A stretch of DNA of 38,759 nt from Candidatus Methanophagales archaeon (GCA_030602585.1 JAUVZJ010000015.1:1-38759), one strand, 5' to 3'; counted from the stretch's first letter, positions 7,844 through 19,542 are shown. The notes: generated from the sequence alone by a model not told the origin. Made by a program: numbers and translations.

Positions 7844-9151
7844 ATGGAAGAGAAGAATAAAACAAGGGAAAAAAAACCATTAGCAACAGGGAATAAAACA
7901 GAAGAACTCACCTTAAAATATCATTCCTACTATAAAGGTAAAATAGAGATAGGGCTTAAGGCACCGGTTCGAAGCTATGATGATTTTGCGATATGGTACA
8001 CGCCGGGTGTGGCAGAGCCGTGTCGGGGGATAAAAAATAATAGAGAGCGGGTGTTTGAATATACAAACAAGGGCAATTTTGTGGCAATAGTCACAGATGG
8101 GACGAGAGTGCTGGGTTTAGGCGATATGGGGGCAGAAGCGGCGCTTCCGGTGATGGAAGGGAAAGCAATGCTGTTCAAATATTTAGGTGGTGTGGATGCA
8201 TTTCCTATTTGTTTGGCTACGAAGGATGCAGAGGAAATAATAAAGGCGGTGAAATGGATTGCACCTACTTTTGGTGGAGTGAATTTGGAGGACATAGAGA
8301 GTCCGAAGTGCTATTACATACTGGAGAGGTTGCAGGAGGAGTTAAGTATGCCTGTGTGGCATGATGACCAGCAGGGCACCGCATTGGTGATACTTGCAGG
8401 CTTGATAAATGCCGTGAAAGTAGTGGGAAAGAGCCTGAGCGAGGTAGCAATATCGCTGGTAGGTGCGGGTGCGGCGAATATGAACGTTGCAAAATATATG
8501 TGCACAGCAGGTGTAAAATGGGAAAATATGATAATGGTAGATAGCAGGGGGATATTGAATGCGGAGAGGGAGGACGTGAAAGGGGATAAATATAAGTGGG
8601 AAATATGCGAAAAGACGAACAAAGAGGGTAGAAGAGGAGGGATAAAAGAGGCAATGCGTGATACTGACGTTTGTATTGCACTTTCAACGCCGGGTCCGGG
8701 CATTATAAAAAAGGAATGGGTAGCGGGAATGGCAGAGGATGCGATTGTATTCGCCTGCGCAAATCCTGTGCCGGAGATATGGCCGTGGGAAGCAGAAGAA
8801 GGGGGCGCTAAAATAGTTGCTACTGGAAGGTCTGACTTCAAGAATCAAGTAAATAATTCTTTAGGGTTTCCTGCGGTTTTCAGGGGCGCTCTGGATGTCC
8901 GTGCTACGTGTATAACAGATGATATGTGTATGGCAGCGGCGGATGCGATAGCGAGGTATGCGGAAGAGAAAGGCATAAACGAGGGCTATATAATTCCGAG
9001 GATGGAGGAGAGTGAGATGTATCTGTGCGAAGCAGTTGCAGTGGGTATGAAGGCGATAGAGCAGGGAGTGGCTGAAAGGAAAATGAGCGTGGAGGAGTTG
9101 GAGGAGGAAGTACGAAAGAAGATATTACTAAGATATTGCAGTGATTGTTAA
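7844..9151 (+). CDS. maeB: Malic enzyme (oxaloacetate-decarboxylating malate dehydrogenase)
   Basis: A 435-residue protein that oxidatively decarboxylates malate to pyruvate and CO2 with NAD or NADP. The malic domain carries YTPGVAEPC and VTDGTRVLGLGDMG. The metal/substrate site is WHDDQQGTA. The Rossmann part is SLVGAGAANMNVAKY, and further on come ANPVPEIWPWEA and ATGRSDFKNQVNN. It has the length of the short archaeal/bacterial form and lacks the phosphotransacetylase-like extension. Promoter-like TTTATAAG and ATATAAAG sequences lie upstream. Its last part is duplicated 2765 bases downstream (11473-11901), with a perfectly identical tract of 131 bases. Confidence 0.93.
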   Translation: MEEKNKTREKKPLATGNKTEELTLKYHSYYKGKIEIGLKAPVRSYDDFAIWYTPGVAEPCRGIKNNRERVFEYTNKGNFVAIVTDGTRVLGLGDMGAEAALPVMEGKAMLFKYLGGVDAFPICLATKDAEEIIKAVKWIAPTFGGVNLEDIESPKCYYILERLQEELSMPVWHDDQQGTALVILAGLINAVKVVGKSLSEVAISLVGAGAANMNVAKYMCTAGVKWENMIMVDSRGILNAEREDVKGDKYKWEICEKTNKEGRRGGIKEAMRDTDVCIALSTPGPGIIKKEWVAGMAEDAIVFACANPVPEIWPWEAEEGGAKIVATGRSDFKNQVNNSLGFPAVFRGALDVRATCITDDMCMAAADAIARYAEEKGINEGYIIPRMEESEMYLCEAVAVGMKAIEQGVAERKMSVEELEEEVRKKILLRYCSDC

Positions 9152-9179
9152 CATCAACAGTTGCATCTCAGTGCTAAGC

Positions 9180-9596
9180 TCACCGATTTTGCATATCTTC
9201 CTCACTATAAGGAGGGTCCTCAGTAATTAAGAAGGTGACCCTGTCGTCTTCTATAGGACCCAATAGTGGTGAAATATATAGCCCCTTGCGTAATTTAAAC
9301 GCCTCTCCACCTCTTATGAAATCGAAAGGAACAACCATGGGCTCTCCTGTCGTTTCATTGAAGACCTCGATTTTTACTGTATTATTCTCTTCTTCTATAG
9401 AAATAAGTTTAACTGGGTTGCCTTTCACCAATACGGTCTCTCCTACTTTTATTTCAACTTTTTCTATTTTTGGGGGCAGTGTTACAGGTAATTCAGGTAA
9501 TTTTGGTTTTGTAACGTATGGGTATACAAGTGCTATAATAATAATAACAATAATTACTACTGCAATTAATACCGAAGCCATTGTTTTCTTTTTCAT
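9180..9596 (-). CDS. Membrane-anchored protein, tandem paralogue 1
   Basis: About 138 residues from the Met of MKKKTMASVLIAV, chosen because its neighbour starts the same way; the frame is open seven codons further. One N-terminal membrane segment or uncleaved signal is followed by a Pro-rich spacer (TKPKLPELPVTLPPK). A small beta-rich domain follows, with VKGNPVKLISIE and IEDDRVTFLITEDP. I recognise no domain. It lies 40 bases downstream of a clear paralogue in the same orientation, with the same ending, YSEEDMQNR. Confidence 0.65.
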   Translation of the reverse strand: MKKKTMASVLIAVVIIVIIIIALVYPYVTKPKLPELPVTLPPKIEKVEIKVGETVLVKGNPVKLISIEEENNTVKIEVFNETTGEPMVVPFDFIRGGEAFKLRKGLYISPLLGPIEDDRVTFLITEDPPYSEEDMQNR

Positions 9597-9636
9597 GTTT
9601 TTATCATTGTTCAACATTTACATCTCAGTACTAAAC

Positions 9637-10047
9637 TCACCGATTTTGCATATCTTCCTCACTATAATGAGGGTCCTCCATAATTAAGAAAGTGACTCTA
9701 TCGTCTTCTATAGAAGCAAATAGTGGAAAAATCGCAGTATGTTCGTCTAATTTAAATCCTCTTTCGTCACCTCGTGGGTTTAAAGAAACAACCATTGGTT
9801 TTGCCATCGTCTCATTGTAAACTTCAATCGTTACTATTCCTTTTGCTTTTTCTATAGAAATAAGTTTAATCAAATTACCTTTTACCATTGCGCTATCTCC
9901 TATTTTTAATTTAAGTTCTTCAAATTTTGGGGGTGGTGTTACAGGTAATTCGGGTAATTTTGGTTTTGTAACGTATGTGTATGCGAGTGCTATAATAGCA
10001 ATAACTGCTACTGCAATTAATACCGAAGCCATTATTTTCTTCTTCAT
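9637..10047 (-). CDS. Membrane-anchored protein, tandem paralogue 2
   Basis: A 136-residue protein built like its neighbour: an N-terminal membrane segment after MKKKIMAS, the spacer TKPKLPELPVTPPPK, and a small domain ending SEEDMQNR. The two copies agree strongly at both ends but differ in the middle (for example NETMAKPMVVSLNPRGDERG against NETTGEPMVVPFDFIRGG). That suggests a duplication now diverging in the exposed part. CGGAG lies upstream of the ATG. Function unknown; the outer face of the cytoplasmic membrane is the likely location. Confidence 0.7.
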   Translation of the reverse strand: MKKKIMASVLIAVAVIAIIALAYTYVTKPKLPELPVTPPPKFEELKLKIGDSAMVKGNLIKLISIEKAKGIVTIEVYNETMAKPMVVSLNPRGDERGFKLDEHTAIFPLFASIEDDRVTFLIMEDPHYSEEDMQNR

Positions 10048-10143
10048 GTTTTTCTTCTCCGTGTTTTAGTTTATCGTTATTTCAATATTATGTTAAAAAA
10101 ATAAAAAAGTTCCCGACTTCCCGAAGAGGAGAAGCCGAAAACC

Positions 10144-10269
10144 TTACTTTGGTGTTTTTCTCTGCCACATCGTTCCAGAGTTCCGTGGGCCCTCGCAAGG
10201 AACTTCATACCAATAACAGTCGTCAGGATACATAAAGCAAAAATATGGATCACCACAACTGCACTCCAT
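10144..10269 (-). CDS. Possible small Cys-rich protein
   Basis: A 41-residue frame (MECSCGDPYFCFMYPDD...) starts inside the last codons of the larger exported-protein gene and runs past its stop. It has five Cys and many aromatic residues, unusual for chance sequence. Alternatives: the true C-terminus of the larger protein joined by a frameshift or sequencing error, or a meaningless frame. Confidence 0.25.
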   Translation of the reverse strand: MECSCGDPYFCFMYPDDCYWYEVPCEGPRNSGTMWQRKTPK

Positions 10270-11278
10270 TACACTTATAGTTATGGTAGTAGTCCTCAGA
10301 GTGTTCGTTATTAAAGACTGGACTTGAATGTTCAGCCCATGTGAATTCGTTGGCAATATCTTGACCAGAAGGAAGAGAAGGACTGAATTTATAAAAATTC
10401 TTCCACTGGCTATCTGGAGTTTCATTTTCATCGCACTCTAATGCAGCGTCAACAATTGTAATTTTCTCAGTTTGTGGTAAATTATACGTCTTGCCCCAGA
10501 ATGTATCCGTAGTCCGGTCCCATATCCACATATAAATCTCGTTATATTCTCGTGAACCGGAACTATGCTCTGGACGTATTCCAATACTTATAGTATGACT
10601 TGCTGGATACACTATTGGGTATGGTTCTTGATATCCTCCTAATGAACTAATATATGGTCTACAGAGTGCGTCATTGTCCCATTTCATCAATACTATTGCA
10701 TTTTCGGCTGTAATATCGCCCTCAGCGTCTGCTTCATACTGGTGCATTACATGCCACTCTTTCGCATAGTTCTTTAAATACTGAACACTCTCAGTGCGAC
10801 TCCAAACACCACCTATATATGATTTGTCTGTCATCCACGATGTCCACTTTCCAAATATCTGATAACCCGCTCTAACGTCTGAAGATGCTGTACTTACAGT
10901 TACATGAGTTGGAGATACTGAACTCGTATCTGTAAAAACTGGAGATATTTTTCTTAAACCTGTAGGTGGTGTAGGTTTTGGCATTGGAACTTTAGGCGGT
11001 TCGTAGTCTTTTACGCCTGGGGGTCTATCGTATTTTCCCATAATTAAATCAAGCTCTCTATCATCCAGTTTTTCCATTTGAGCTTCGATTTCTTGTCGTA
11101 GCTTTGTTATGTTTTGACTGTCGTTTTCAACACCGTAAGTGTAGTTCTTCTCCCCCGTTGCGCTAAGTGAAGTGCTGGTAACTACATCTTCGCTCTGAGT
11201 CTGAGCTATAGCCAATCCAATACCGCATACCAGTAACGCTATTACGCCAATCGCCAATATTTTCCTCATCTTTTTCAT
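10250..11278 (-). CDS. Large exported protein of unknown function
   Basis: A 342-residue protein with a clear signal peptide (MKKMRKILAIGVIALLVCGIGLAIAQ, probable cleavage near residue 26). A Gln/Glu-rich helical stretch and a Pro-rich linker (PPKVPMPKPTPP) follow. The large C-terminal part is rich in Trp, Tyr and Ser and looks like a secreted beta-structure domain. No family is recognised. It has a near-perfect ribosome site, AGGAGGTGA, just upstream of the ATG, the strongest in the window, suggesting high expression. The leader resembles that of the gene at 5133. The C-terminus may be cut short by a frameshift (see 10144-10269). Confidence 0.7.
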   Translation of the reverse strand: MKKMRKILAIGVIALLVCGIGLAIAQTQSEDVVTSTSLSATGEKNYTYGVENDSQNITKLRQEIEAQMEKLDDRELDLIMGKYDRPPGVKDYEPPKVPMPKPTPPTGLRKISPVFTDTSSVSPTHVTVSTASSDVRAGYQIFGKWTSWMTDKSYIGGVWSRTESVQYLKNYAKEWHVMHQYEADAEGDITAENAIVLMKWDNDALCRPYISSLGGYQEPYPIVYPASHTISIGIRPEHSSGSREYNEIYMWIWDRTTDTFWGKTYNLPQTEKITIVDAALECDENETPDSQWKNFYKFSPSLPSGQDIANEFTWAEHSSPVFNNEHSEDYYHNYKCNGVQLW

Positions 11279-11472
11279 TTTTCACCTCCTAACTTTTTAA
11301 AACCTTCTTATTTTCCCTTCCATTTCTTGGATCACTTCCTTTCAGCGCCCTTTCTCGGCGCCTTCCTTCTTCGCCTTTATTTTACATTAAAGGTAATACT
11401 AAAATATTTATTGGTGCTATTTATAGTTAATAAATTGTAATATTGTCGAAAGTCAGCAATATTTTTATCCAT
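11279..11472. other. Intergenic region with promoter of the reverse-strand exported gene
   Basis: It holds the AGGAGGTGA ribosome site next to 11278. A small dyad (GCGCC and GGCGC around CTTTCTC) lies near 11347, and about 100 bases of AT-rich sequence follow. No gene was seen. Confidence 0.4.
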
Positions 11473-11901
11473 AAAAAGAAATAAATAGCAGATATGGCGG
11501 ACGATGCGATTATATTCGCCTGCGCAAATCCTGTGCCGGAGATATGGCCGCGGGAAGCAGAGGAAGGGGGCGCTAAAATAGTTGCTACTGGAAGGTCTGA
11601 CTTCAAGAATCAAGTAAATAATTCTTTAGGGTTTCCTGCGGTTTTCAGGGGCGCTCTGGATGTCCGTGCTACGTGTATAACAGATGATATGTGCATAGAG
11701 GCGGCGAATGCGATAGCGGGATATGCGGAAGAGAAAGGGGTAAGCGAGGACTATATAATCCCGCGGATGGAGGAGCGAGAGATGTACGTGCGCGAAGCAG
11801 TTGCAGTGGGCACGACGGCGATAGAGCAGAGAGTGGCTGAGAGGAAGATGAGCGTGGAGGAGTTGGAAGAGGAGGCACGAGAGAAGATATTCAAGAGATA
11901 A
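11473..11901 (+). pseudogene. Decayed 3' fragment of malic enzyme
   Basis: This is homologous to the last third of the malic enzyme at 7844-9151. It aligns from about the codons for KK (8709) to the end. At the alignment's start the Trp codon TGG of the intact gene is TAA here, so the frame is broken and everything upstream is missing. An ATG at 11494 still opens a 135-residue frame, but it lacks the malic and most of the NAD domain and cannot be an enzyme. Bases 11563-11693 are identical to 8798-8928 (131 bases, including silent sites). The flanks show many differences, a mosaic typical of gene conversion. Confidence 0.85.
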
Positions 11902-12140
11902 ATATAAAAGTTTTTATAGGGCTAAGATTATTATATATATGTAGCAACCGGCGTCGACTTCAATTACGGGGATACCCAAAAGATGAGAAGTGGACTTCTG
12001 CTACACTACAAAGATGAGAATAAATGGGGACATGAAAAGATGGAATTTCCTGTCCGACATGGATACTTAAGCCTAATCTGACGAACCAGTAAATCTGATT
12101 GGTCGAGTCAGAATAAAGGTGTGTGTCAACCTGCCATTTA
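11902..12140 (+). promoter_or_regulatory. rRNA operon promoter and leader
   Basis: TATA-like blocks occur at about 11911-11918 (TTTTTATA) and 11928-11938 (TATTATATATA). The leader between them and the 16S contains the 5' arm of the 16S processing stem (12069-12103). There is no protein gene. Confidence 0.6.
12069..12103 (+). other. 5' arm of the 16S processing stem
   Basis: The sequence from AAGCCTAATCTGAC to TCTGATTGGT pairs with 13646-13680. Both ends pair well and the unpaired middle parts fit the bulge-helix-bulge target of the archaeal splicing endonuclease. Confidence 0.75.
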
Positions 12141-13622
<1,482 letters not shown>

Positions 13623-13645
13623 AAATTTTTTTAAATAAAATAAAA

Positions 13646-13680
13646 ACCAATCAGAGCTGAAAGATTGTCAGGTTAGGTTT
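13646..13680 (+). other. 3' arm of the 16S processing stem
   Basis: ACCAATCAGAGC at the start and TGACAATC read in reverse further on complement the upstream arm at 12069-12103. Cleavage in this stem would release the 16S precursor. Confidence 0.75.
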
Positions 13681-13733
13681 AAGGTCGGTGTTTAATATTT
13701 AAGTATGCCGAATAAATAGCTGGGATAAATTCG

Positions 13734-13805
13734 GGGCTCGTAGATCAGTGGAAGATCGTCGCCTTTGCGAGGCGAAGGCCCTGGGTTCAAATCCCAGCGA
13801 GTCCA
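13734..13805 (+). tRNA. tRNA-Ala (TGC) in the 16S-23S spacer
   Basis: Acceptor GGGCTCG pairs with CGAGTCC (one G-U pair), with discriminator A. Anticodon stem TCGCC/GGCGA encloses loop TTTGCGA. T stem CTGGG/CCCAG encloses TTCAAAT. CCA is not encoded. Spacer tRNA-Ala is typical of euryarchaeal rRNA operons. Confidence 0.96.
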
Positions 13806-13907
13806 TCTTTAAGGAATGTAAATGCACCTAACGACTTGTTTGTTGTTAGGGAAGTTACAGATGGCAGTTGTTTCATATCATACTGCCAGATGAAGTTATC
13901 ATACGCA

Positions 13908-13936
13908 CTTTGCAACTCTGACATCTAATGGGCTCA
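13908..13936 (+). other. 5' arm of the 23S processing stem
   Basis: TTTGCAACTCTGA and the following CATCT and GGGCTCA pair with the region at 16893-16920 (TGGGCTCAGATG to GAGTTGCAAA). Small mismatched bulges separate the helices, as expected for a bulge-helix-bulge. Confidence 0.75.
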
Positions 13937-13944
13937 GTGAGGTA

Positions 13945-16880
<2,936 letters not shown>

Positions 16881-16892
16881 CAACCCTCTTGC

Positions 16893-16936
16893 TGGGCTCA
16901 GATGAAATCAGAGTTGCAAAGGCGCCTTTTTTTTAA
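16893..16936 (+). terminator. 3' arm of the 23S processing stem and T-run terminator
   Basis: TGGGCTCAGATG and GAGTTGCAAA pair with 13908-13936. GGCGCC followed by a long T run (to 16934) is a likely archaeal terminator. No 5S rRNA follows. Confidence 0.65.
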
Positions 16937-16939
16937 ACG

Positions 16940-16975
16940 TTTTTCTTTGACCAAGCTTTCTTTTTAAAAAGAAAG
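16940..16975 (+). repeat. Copy C of the T-rich recurrent upstream element
   Basis: TTTTTCTTTGACCAAGCTTT, then a CTTTCTTTTT/AAAAAGAAAG palindrome, directly before tRNA-Cys. It is nearly the same as 26968-27004. Confidence 0.55.
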
Positions 16976-16980
16976 TTTGC

Positions 16981-17053
16981 GCCAAGGTGGCGGAGAGGCA
17001 GACGCGGCTGACTGCAGATCAGCTCTACCCCGGTTCAAATCCGGGCCTTGGCT
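16981..17053 (+). tRNA. tRNA-Cys (GCA)
   Basis: Acceptor GCCAAGG pairs with CCTTGGC, with discriminator T as expected for Cys. Anticodon stem GCTGA/TCAGC encloses CTGCAGA. T stem CCCGG/CCGGG encloses TTCAAAT. CCA is not encoded. Confidence 0.95.
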
Positions 17054-17060
17054 TCCTTGG

Positions 17061-18125
17061 CTATTGTTTAAAAATAAGTTTTAATATCTCTTCCGCTGGT
17101 ATTTCATTCTCCTTGCATACCGCAATAGTGCAAAGATTCCTTACTTCTATCTCTTTAAGGTAAAGAAAACCTATTAGCGTGCTAATATTGATAGGATAAC
17201 CCCTCAGTATTTTTTTCACAGTCATAAAAAAATATCGCCAGAGAACATCTTCAAAGGGAATAAGCGACCCTTCTGCCTCATAAGATGACAAAGCGTCGGT
17301 TAGCAATTCCTTATAAGCAGAAACGGGCATCAACTGGATAGCTGTGCTCACGTTCTCCGCCGACATCGAATCCTTCACCGCCTCGGCATCGAAATCAAAG
17401 GCATATACGTATGGTAAAAAATATTTTCTCATCTCTCCTTCCGCTATCCCTTCCGCTTTGCACCGCAACAAAGTCATTAGATTCACAAGGTCAAACTCAG
17501 TCCCGACTATTTTTCTTACTGTTTCCTTATCTTCGCCCCTTAACCGCTCTATTCTACTCCATACCGCACCACTGATTTCCTCATCAAGGGCATTCTCAAG
17601 CACTAATATCCTCTTGCTCTTTTTATACTCCGGTAATGCCACTTCCAATACTTTCCGATAGGGATTTTCTAATTGATTTATTACACCTTCCAACGAATCC
17701 GCCTCCATCAATCTGCTTATTCTACGCTTAAAGAAATCTTCAACCGGGAAAAGTAGAGCTGATTCGGTAGTTCTTGTTCTTGTTCCGTTAGTGGCTTTAG
17801 CTCTTATAACCGCTTTTAGATTCTTTACCTCCAATCTTCTATGAATTTCTTCAAAAACAGCTCGTGCGACGCCTTCTGTTGATTTTATTACCATCAAATA
17901 CAGGTCTATCAGCTCTTCTTTCAATGCCCTTTCTATACTTCTCGCGTCCACTTCTACCAAACCTGCTTTTGTTAATTTCTCTTTATACGTGGTATCCATA
18001 AGTAAAGATAGGAAATCTTCTCTACGAGCATCTACAAGCTCTCTTAATCTCCTACCGTCTAAAATATCGCCCATTCTTGCTCTTATCCTCGCATATACAT
18101 ACGCATATTTTGATACGCTCATCAT
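17061..18125 (-). CDS. atpC: A-type ATP synthase subunit C
   Basis: A 354-residue subunit C (V-type d / NtpC family), the central-stalk cap between the rotor ring and A1. The N-terminus SKYAYVYARIRARMGDILD, the middle LKAVIRAKATNG and EFDLVNLMTLLRCKAEGI, and the ending EVRNLCTIAVCKENEIPAEEI are typical. Length matches the family. In most archaea this gene sits in the atpHIKECFABD operon. Here it stands alone between tRNA-Cys and tRNA-Pro with no other atp gene in view, so it is a relocated or second copy. A Met-Met start lies close to a heptad-repeat region. Confidence 0.92.
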   Translation of the reverse strand: MMSVSKYAYVYARIRARMGDILDGRRLRELVDARREDFLSLLMDTTYKEKLTKAGLVEVDARSIERALKEELIDLYLMVIKSTEGVARAVFEEIHRRLEVKNLKAVIRAKATNGTRTRTTESALLFPVEDFFKRRISRLMEADSLEGVINQLENPYRKVLEVALPEYKKSKRILVLENALDEEISGAVWSRIERLRGEDKETVRKIVGTEFDLVNLMTLLRCKAEGIAEGEMRKYFLPYVYAFDFDAEAVKDSMSAENVSTAIQLMPVSAYKELLTDALSSYEAEGSLIPFEDVLWRYFFMTVKKILRGYPINISTLIGFLYLKEIEVRNLCTIAVCKENEIPAEEILKLIFKQ

Positions 18126-18159
18126 TGGGATTTGGTGCTTAGGATTTGGGATTTCCCTC
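18125..18159. repeat. Heptad-periodic repeat upstream of atpC
   Basis: Consecutive seven-base units TTGGGAT, TTGGTGC, TTAGGAT, TTGGGAT and TTCCCTC. The first twelve bases are the same as in the repeat at 1217-1228. Confidence 0.6.
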
Positions 18160-18169
18160 TATGGGGGTA

Positions 18170-18243
18170 TGGGGCTGCGGAGATTTGAACTCCGGTTACC
18201 AGCTCCCCGAGCTGGGAGGATAACCTGGCTACCCTACAGCCCC
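18170..18243 (-). tRNA. tRNA-Pro (GGG)
   Basis: On the reverse strand, acceptor GGGGCTG pairs with CAGCCCC, discriminator A. Anticodon stem CCAGC/GCTGG encloses TCGGGGA. The T arm contains GTTCAAATC. CCA is not encoded. No intron was seen. Confidence 0.93.
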
Positions 18244-18358
18244 ACACTTAATATGATTTTCTTTTATAATTATTAAAGAGGATACTTTTTTGTTTTTTAG
18301 ACTTTCTTTTTTTATATTTGTTTAGCTTATTTTATTAACCACAAGGAAAATTACACAT

Positions 18359-18464
18359 AAGCCCTTTCAGGGCTTGCGGGTAAACCCTTACAGGGTTTTC
18401 GGGGTGGTAGGGGCAAAGCCCCTACATGGGGCAGAGCCCCATAATTTTCACGAGAAATTGTGAA
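18359..18464. repeat. Cluster of four 17-nt hairpins plus a fifth dyad
   Basis: Four perfect 7-bp stems with 3-nt loops follow one another: AAGCCCT-ttc-AGGGCTT (18359-18375), AAACCCT-tac-AGGGTTT (18382-18398), TAGGGGC-aaa-GCCCCTA (18408-18424) and ATGGGGC-aga-GCCCCAT (18426-18442). A weaker dyad TTCAC/GTGAA follows at 18447-18464. The rest of 18244-18358 is AT-rich with no gene. Confidence 0.85.
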
Positions 18465-18478
18465 GATACAAGTCAAAC

Positions 18479-18513
18479 CTGTATCCTGTATCTGGCATCC
18501 TGTATCCCGCATC
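18479..18513. repeat. Heptanucleotide tandem repeat before deoxyhypusine synthase
   Basis: Five consecutive seven-base units: CTGTATC, CTGTATC, TGGCATC, CTGTATC, CCGCATC. GATACA at about 18464-18469 can also pair with TGTATC. A T run follows at about 18514-18523, then the gene start. Confidence 0.8.
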
Positions 18514-18540
18514 ATTTTTTTTTGTTTCCGTAAAAAATGA

Positions 18541-19542
18541 GTGATGATGACAAAAGAGTTGGAAAGGTTAAAGGAAGTGAAAGGCGCTAAAATAGTGGAA
18601 AATATGAATGTAGATGAACTTGTAAAGGAGCTAAGAGGTTGTGCCTTCGGAGCTGGCAGATTGGCAAAAGCAGTGGACATATATGAAGAAATGCTGAACG
18701 AGGAAACGACAAAATTCATGGGCATTGCCGGTGCACTGGTCCCTGCTGGAATGCGGAATATAATCGCAGAGATGATACGTGAGAGATACGTGGACGTGGT
18801 GGTAACGACAGGCGCAAACCTCGTGCATGACATCATAGAAGCCCTTGGCGAACATCATTATAAGATAGAGGCGGCGGATGAAAACGCAGATGTAGCGGTA
18901 GATGATGTGAGGCTGAGAGAGCATGGTAGTGACAGGATATACGATGTAATTGTGCATGATGAGGCATTCGCAAGGTTAGAGGATTTTATAAGGGGCGTGT
19001 TTGAAAAGCTCAGTCGGAAGAAGCGGTATAGTATAAAAGAACTGCTAACAGCGATAGGCGAAAAACTCTCGGACAGAAATTCTATTTTGAGAAGTGCGGT
19101 GGACAGCGAAGTCCCTATATTTTGTCCTGCGATTGCCGATTCTATGATTGGGCTACATGCGTGGATATATAAACAAACAAGTCCTTTGGAAGTGGATGCA
19201 TTCGATGACATGAAGGATTTGATAGATATCTTCTCCGAAGCAAAGCGCACGGGTGCGATAATACTCGGCGGCGGTGTGCCCAAAAACTTCATATTTCAAA
19301 CTGCGTTGATAGCGCCGTCACGAGAAGAAGGACGAGAAGGATTCGATTACGCCATACAAATAACCACGAATACGCCCGAAGATGGTAGTTTAAGTGGTGC
19401 GACCTTAGAGGAAGCGAAATCGTGGGGGAAAGTCGGCGGGAAAGCAAAAGCAGTTACTGTTTATTGTGACGCCACAATCGCATTGCCGATTATCGTGGCT
19501 GCGGTGCGTGAAAGGATGGAAGAGGGGAAACATAAGCCATAG
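18541..19542 (+). CDS. dys: Deoxyhypusine synthase
   Basis: A 333-residue enzyme that moves the aminobutyl group of spermidine to a lysine of aIF5A, using NAD. Seen: RLAKAVDIYEEML and FMGIAGALVPAGMRNII in the N-terminal half, VTTGANLVHDIIEALG, then LGGGVPKNFIFQTALI. The catalytic region is PEDGSLSGATLEEAKSWGKV, with the lysine of SWGK corresponding to the enzyme-imine lysine. The frame opens at GTG 18541, with ATGs at 18544 and 18547; the true start is one of these. Length is normal for archaea. The upstream region is unusual for its hairpins and heptad repeats. Confidence 0.94.
   Translation: MMMTKELERLKEVKGAKIVENMNVDELVKELRGCAFGAGRLAKAVDIYEEMLNEETTKFMGIAGALVPAGMRNIIAEMIRERYVDVVVTTGANLVHDIIEALGEHHYKIEAADENADVAVDDVRLREHGSDRIYDVIVHDEAFARLEDFIRGVFEKLSRKKRYSIKELLTAIGEKLSDRNSILRSAVDSEVPIFCPAIADSMIGLHAWIYKQTSPLEVDAFDDMKDLIDIFSEAKRTGAIILGGGVPKNFIFQTALIAPSREEGREGFDYAIQITTNTPEDGSLSGATLEEAKSWGKVGGKAKAVTVYCDATIALPIIVAAVRERMEEGKHKP

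Noticed and set aside
8265-8841. Long reverse-strand frames (140 and 175 codons) over the malic enzyme gene
   Set aside because: They are antisense shadows with low-complexity Ser/Pro/Leu composition and no ribosome site; the forward enzyme is unmistakable.
10144-10431. The full 95-codon reverse-strand frame
   Set aside because: Its N-terminal half overlaps the secreted protein in another frame and looks like a shadow; only the last 41 codons are kept as a weak candidate.
11494-11901. Functional short malic-enzyme-like gene
   Set aside because: It lacks the malic domain and most of the NAD domain, homology continues upstream across an in-frame stop, and no ribosome site is present.
16881-16980. 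5S rRNA gene after the 23S
   Set aside because: The interval is under 100 bases and holds the processing arm, a T run and a T-rich element; nothing resembles 5S.
18479-18513. CRISPR-like array
   Set aside because: The repeat unit is seven bases with no spacers; no cas gene is in the window.
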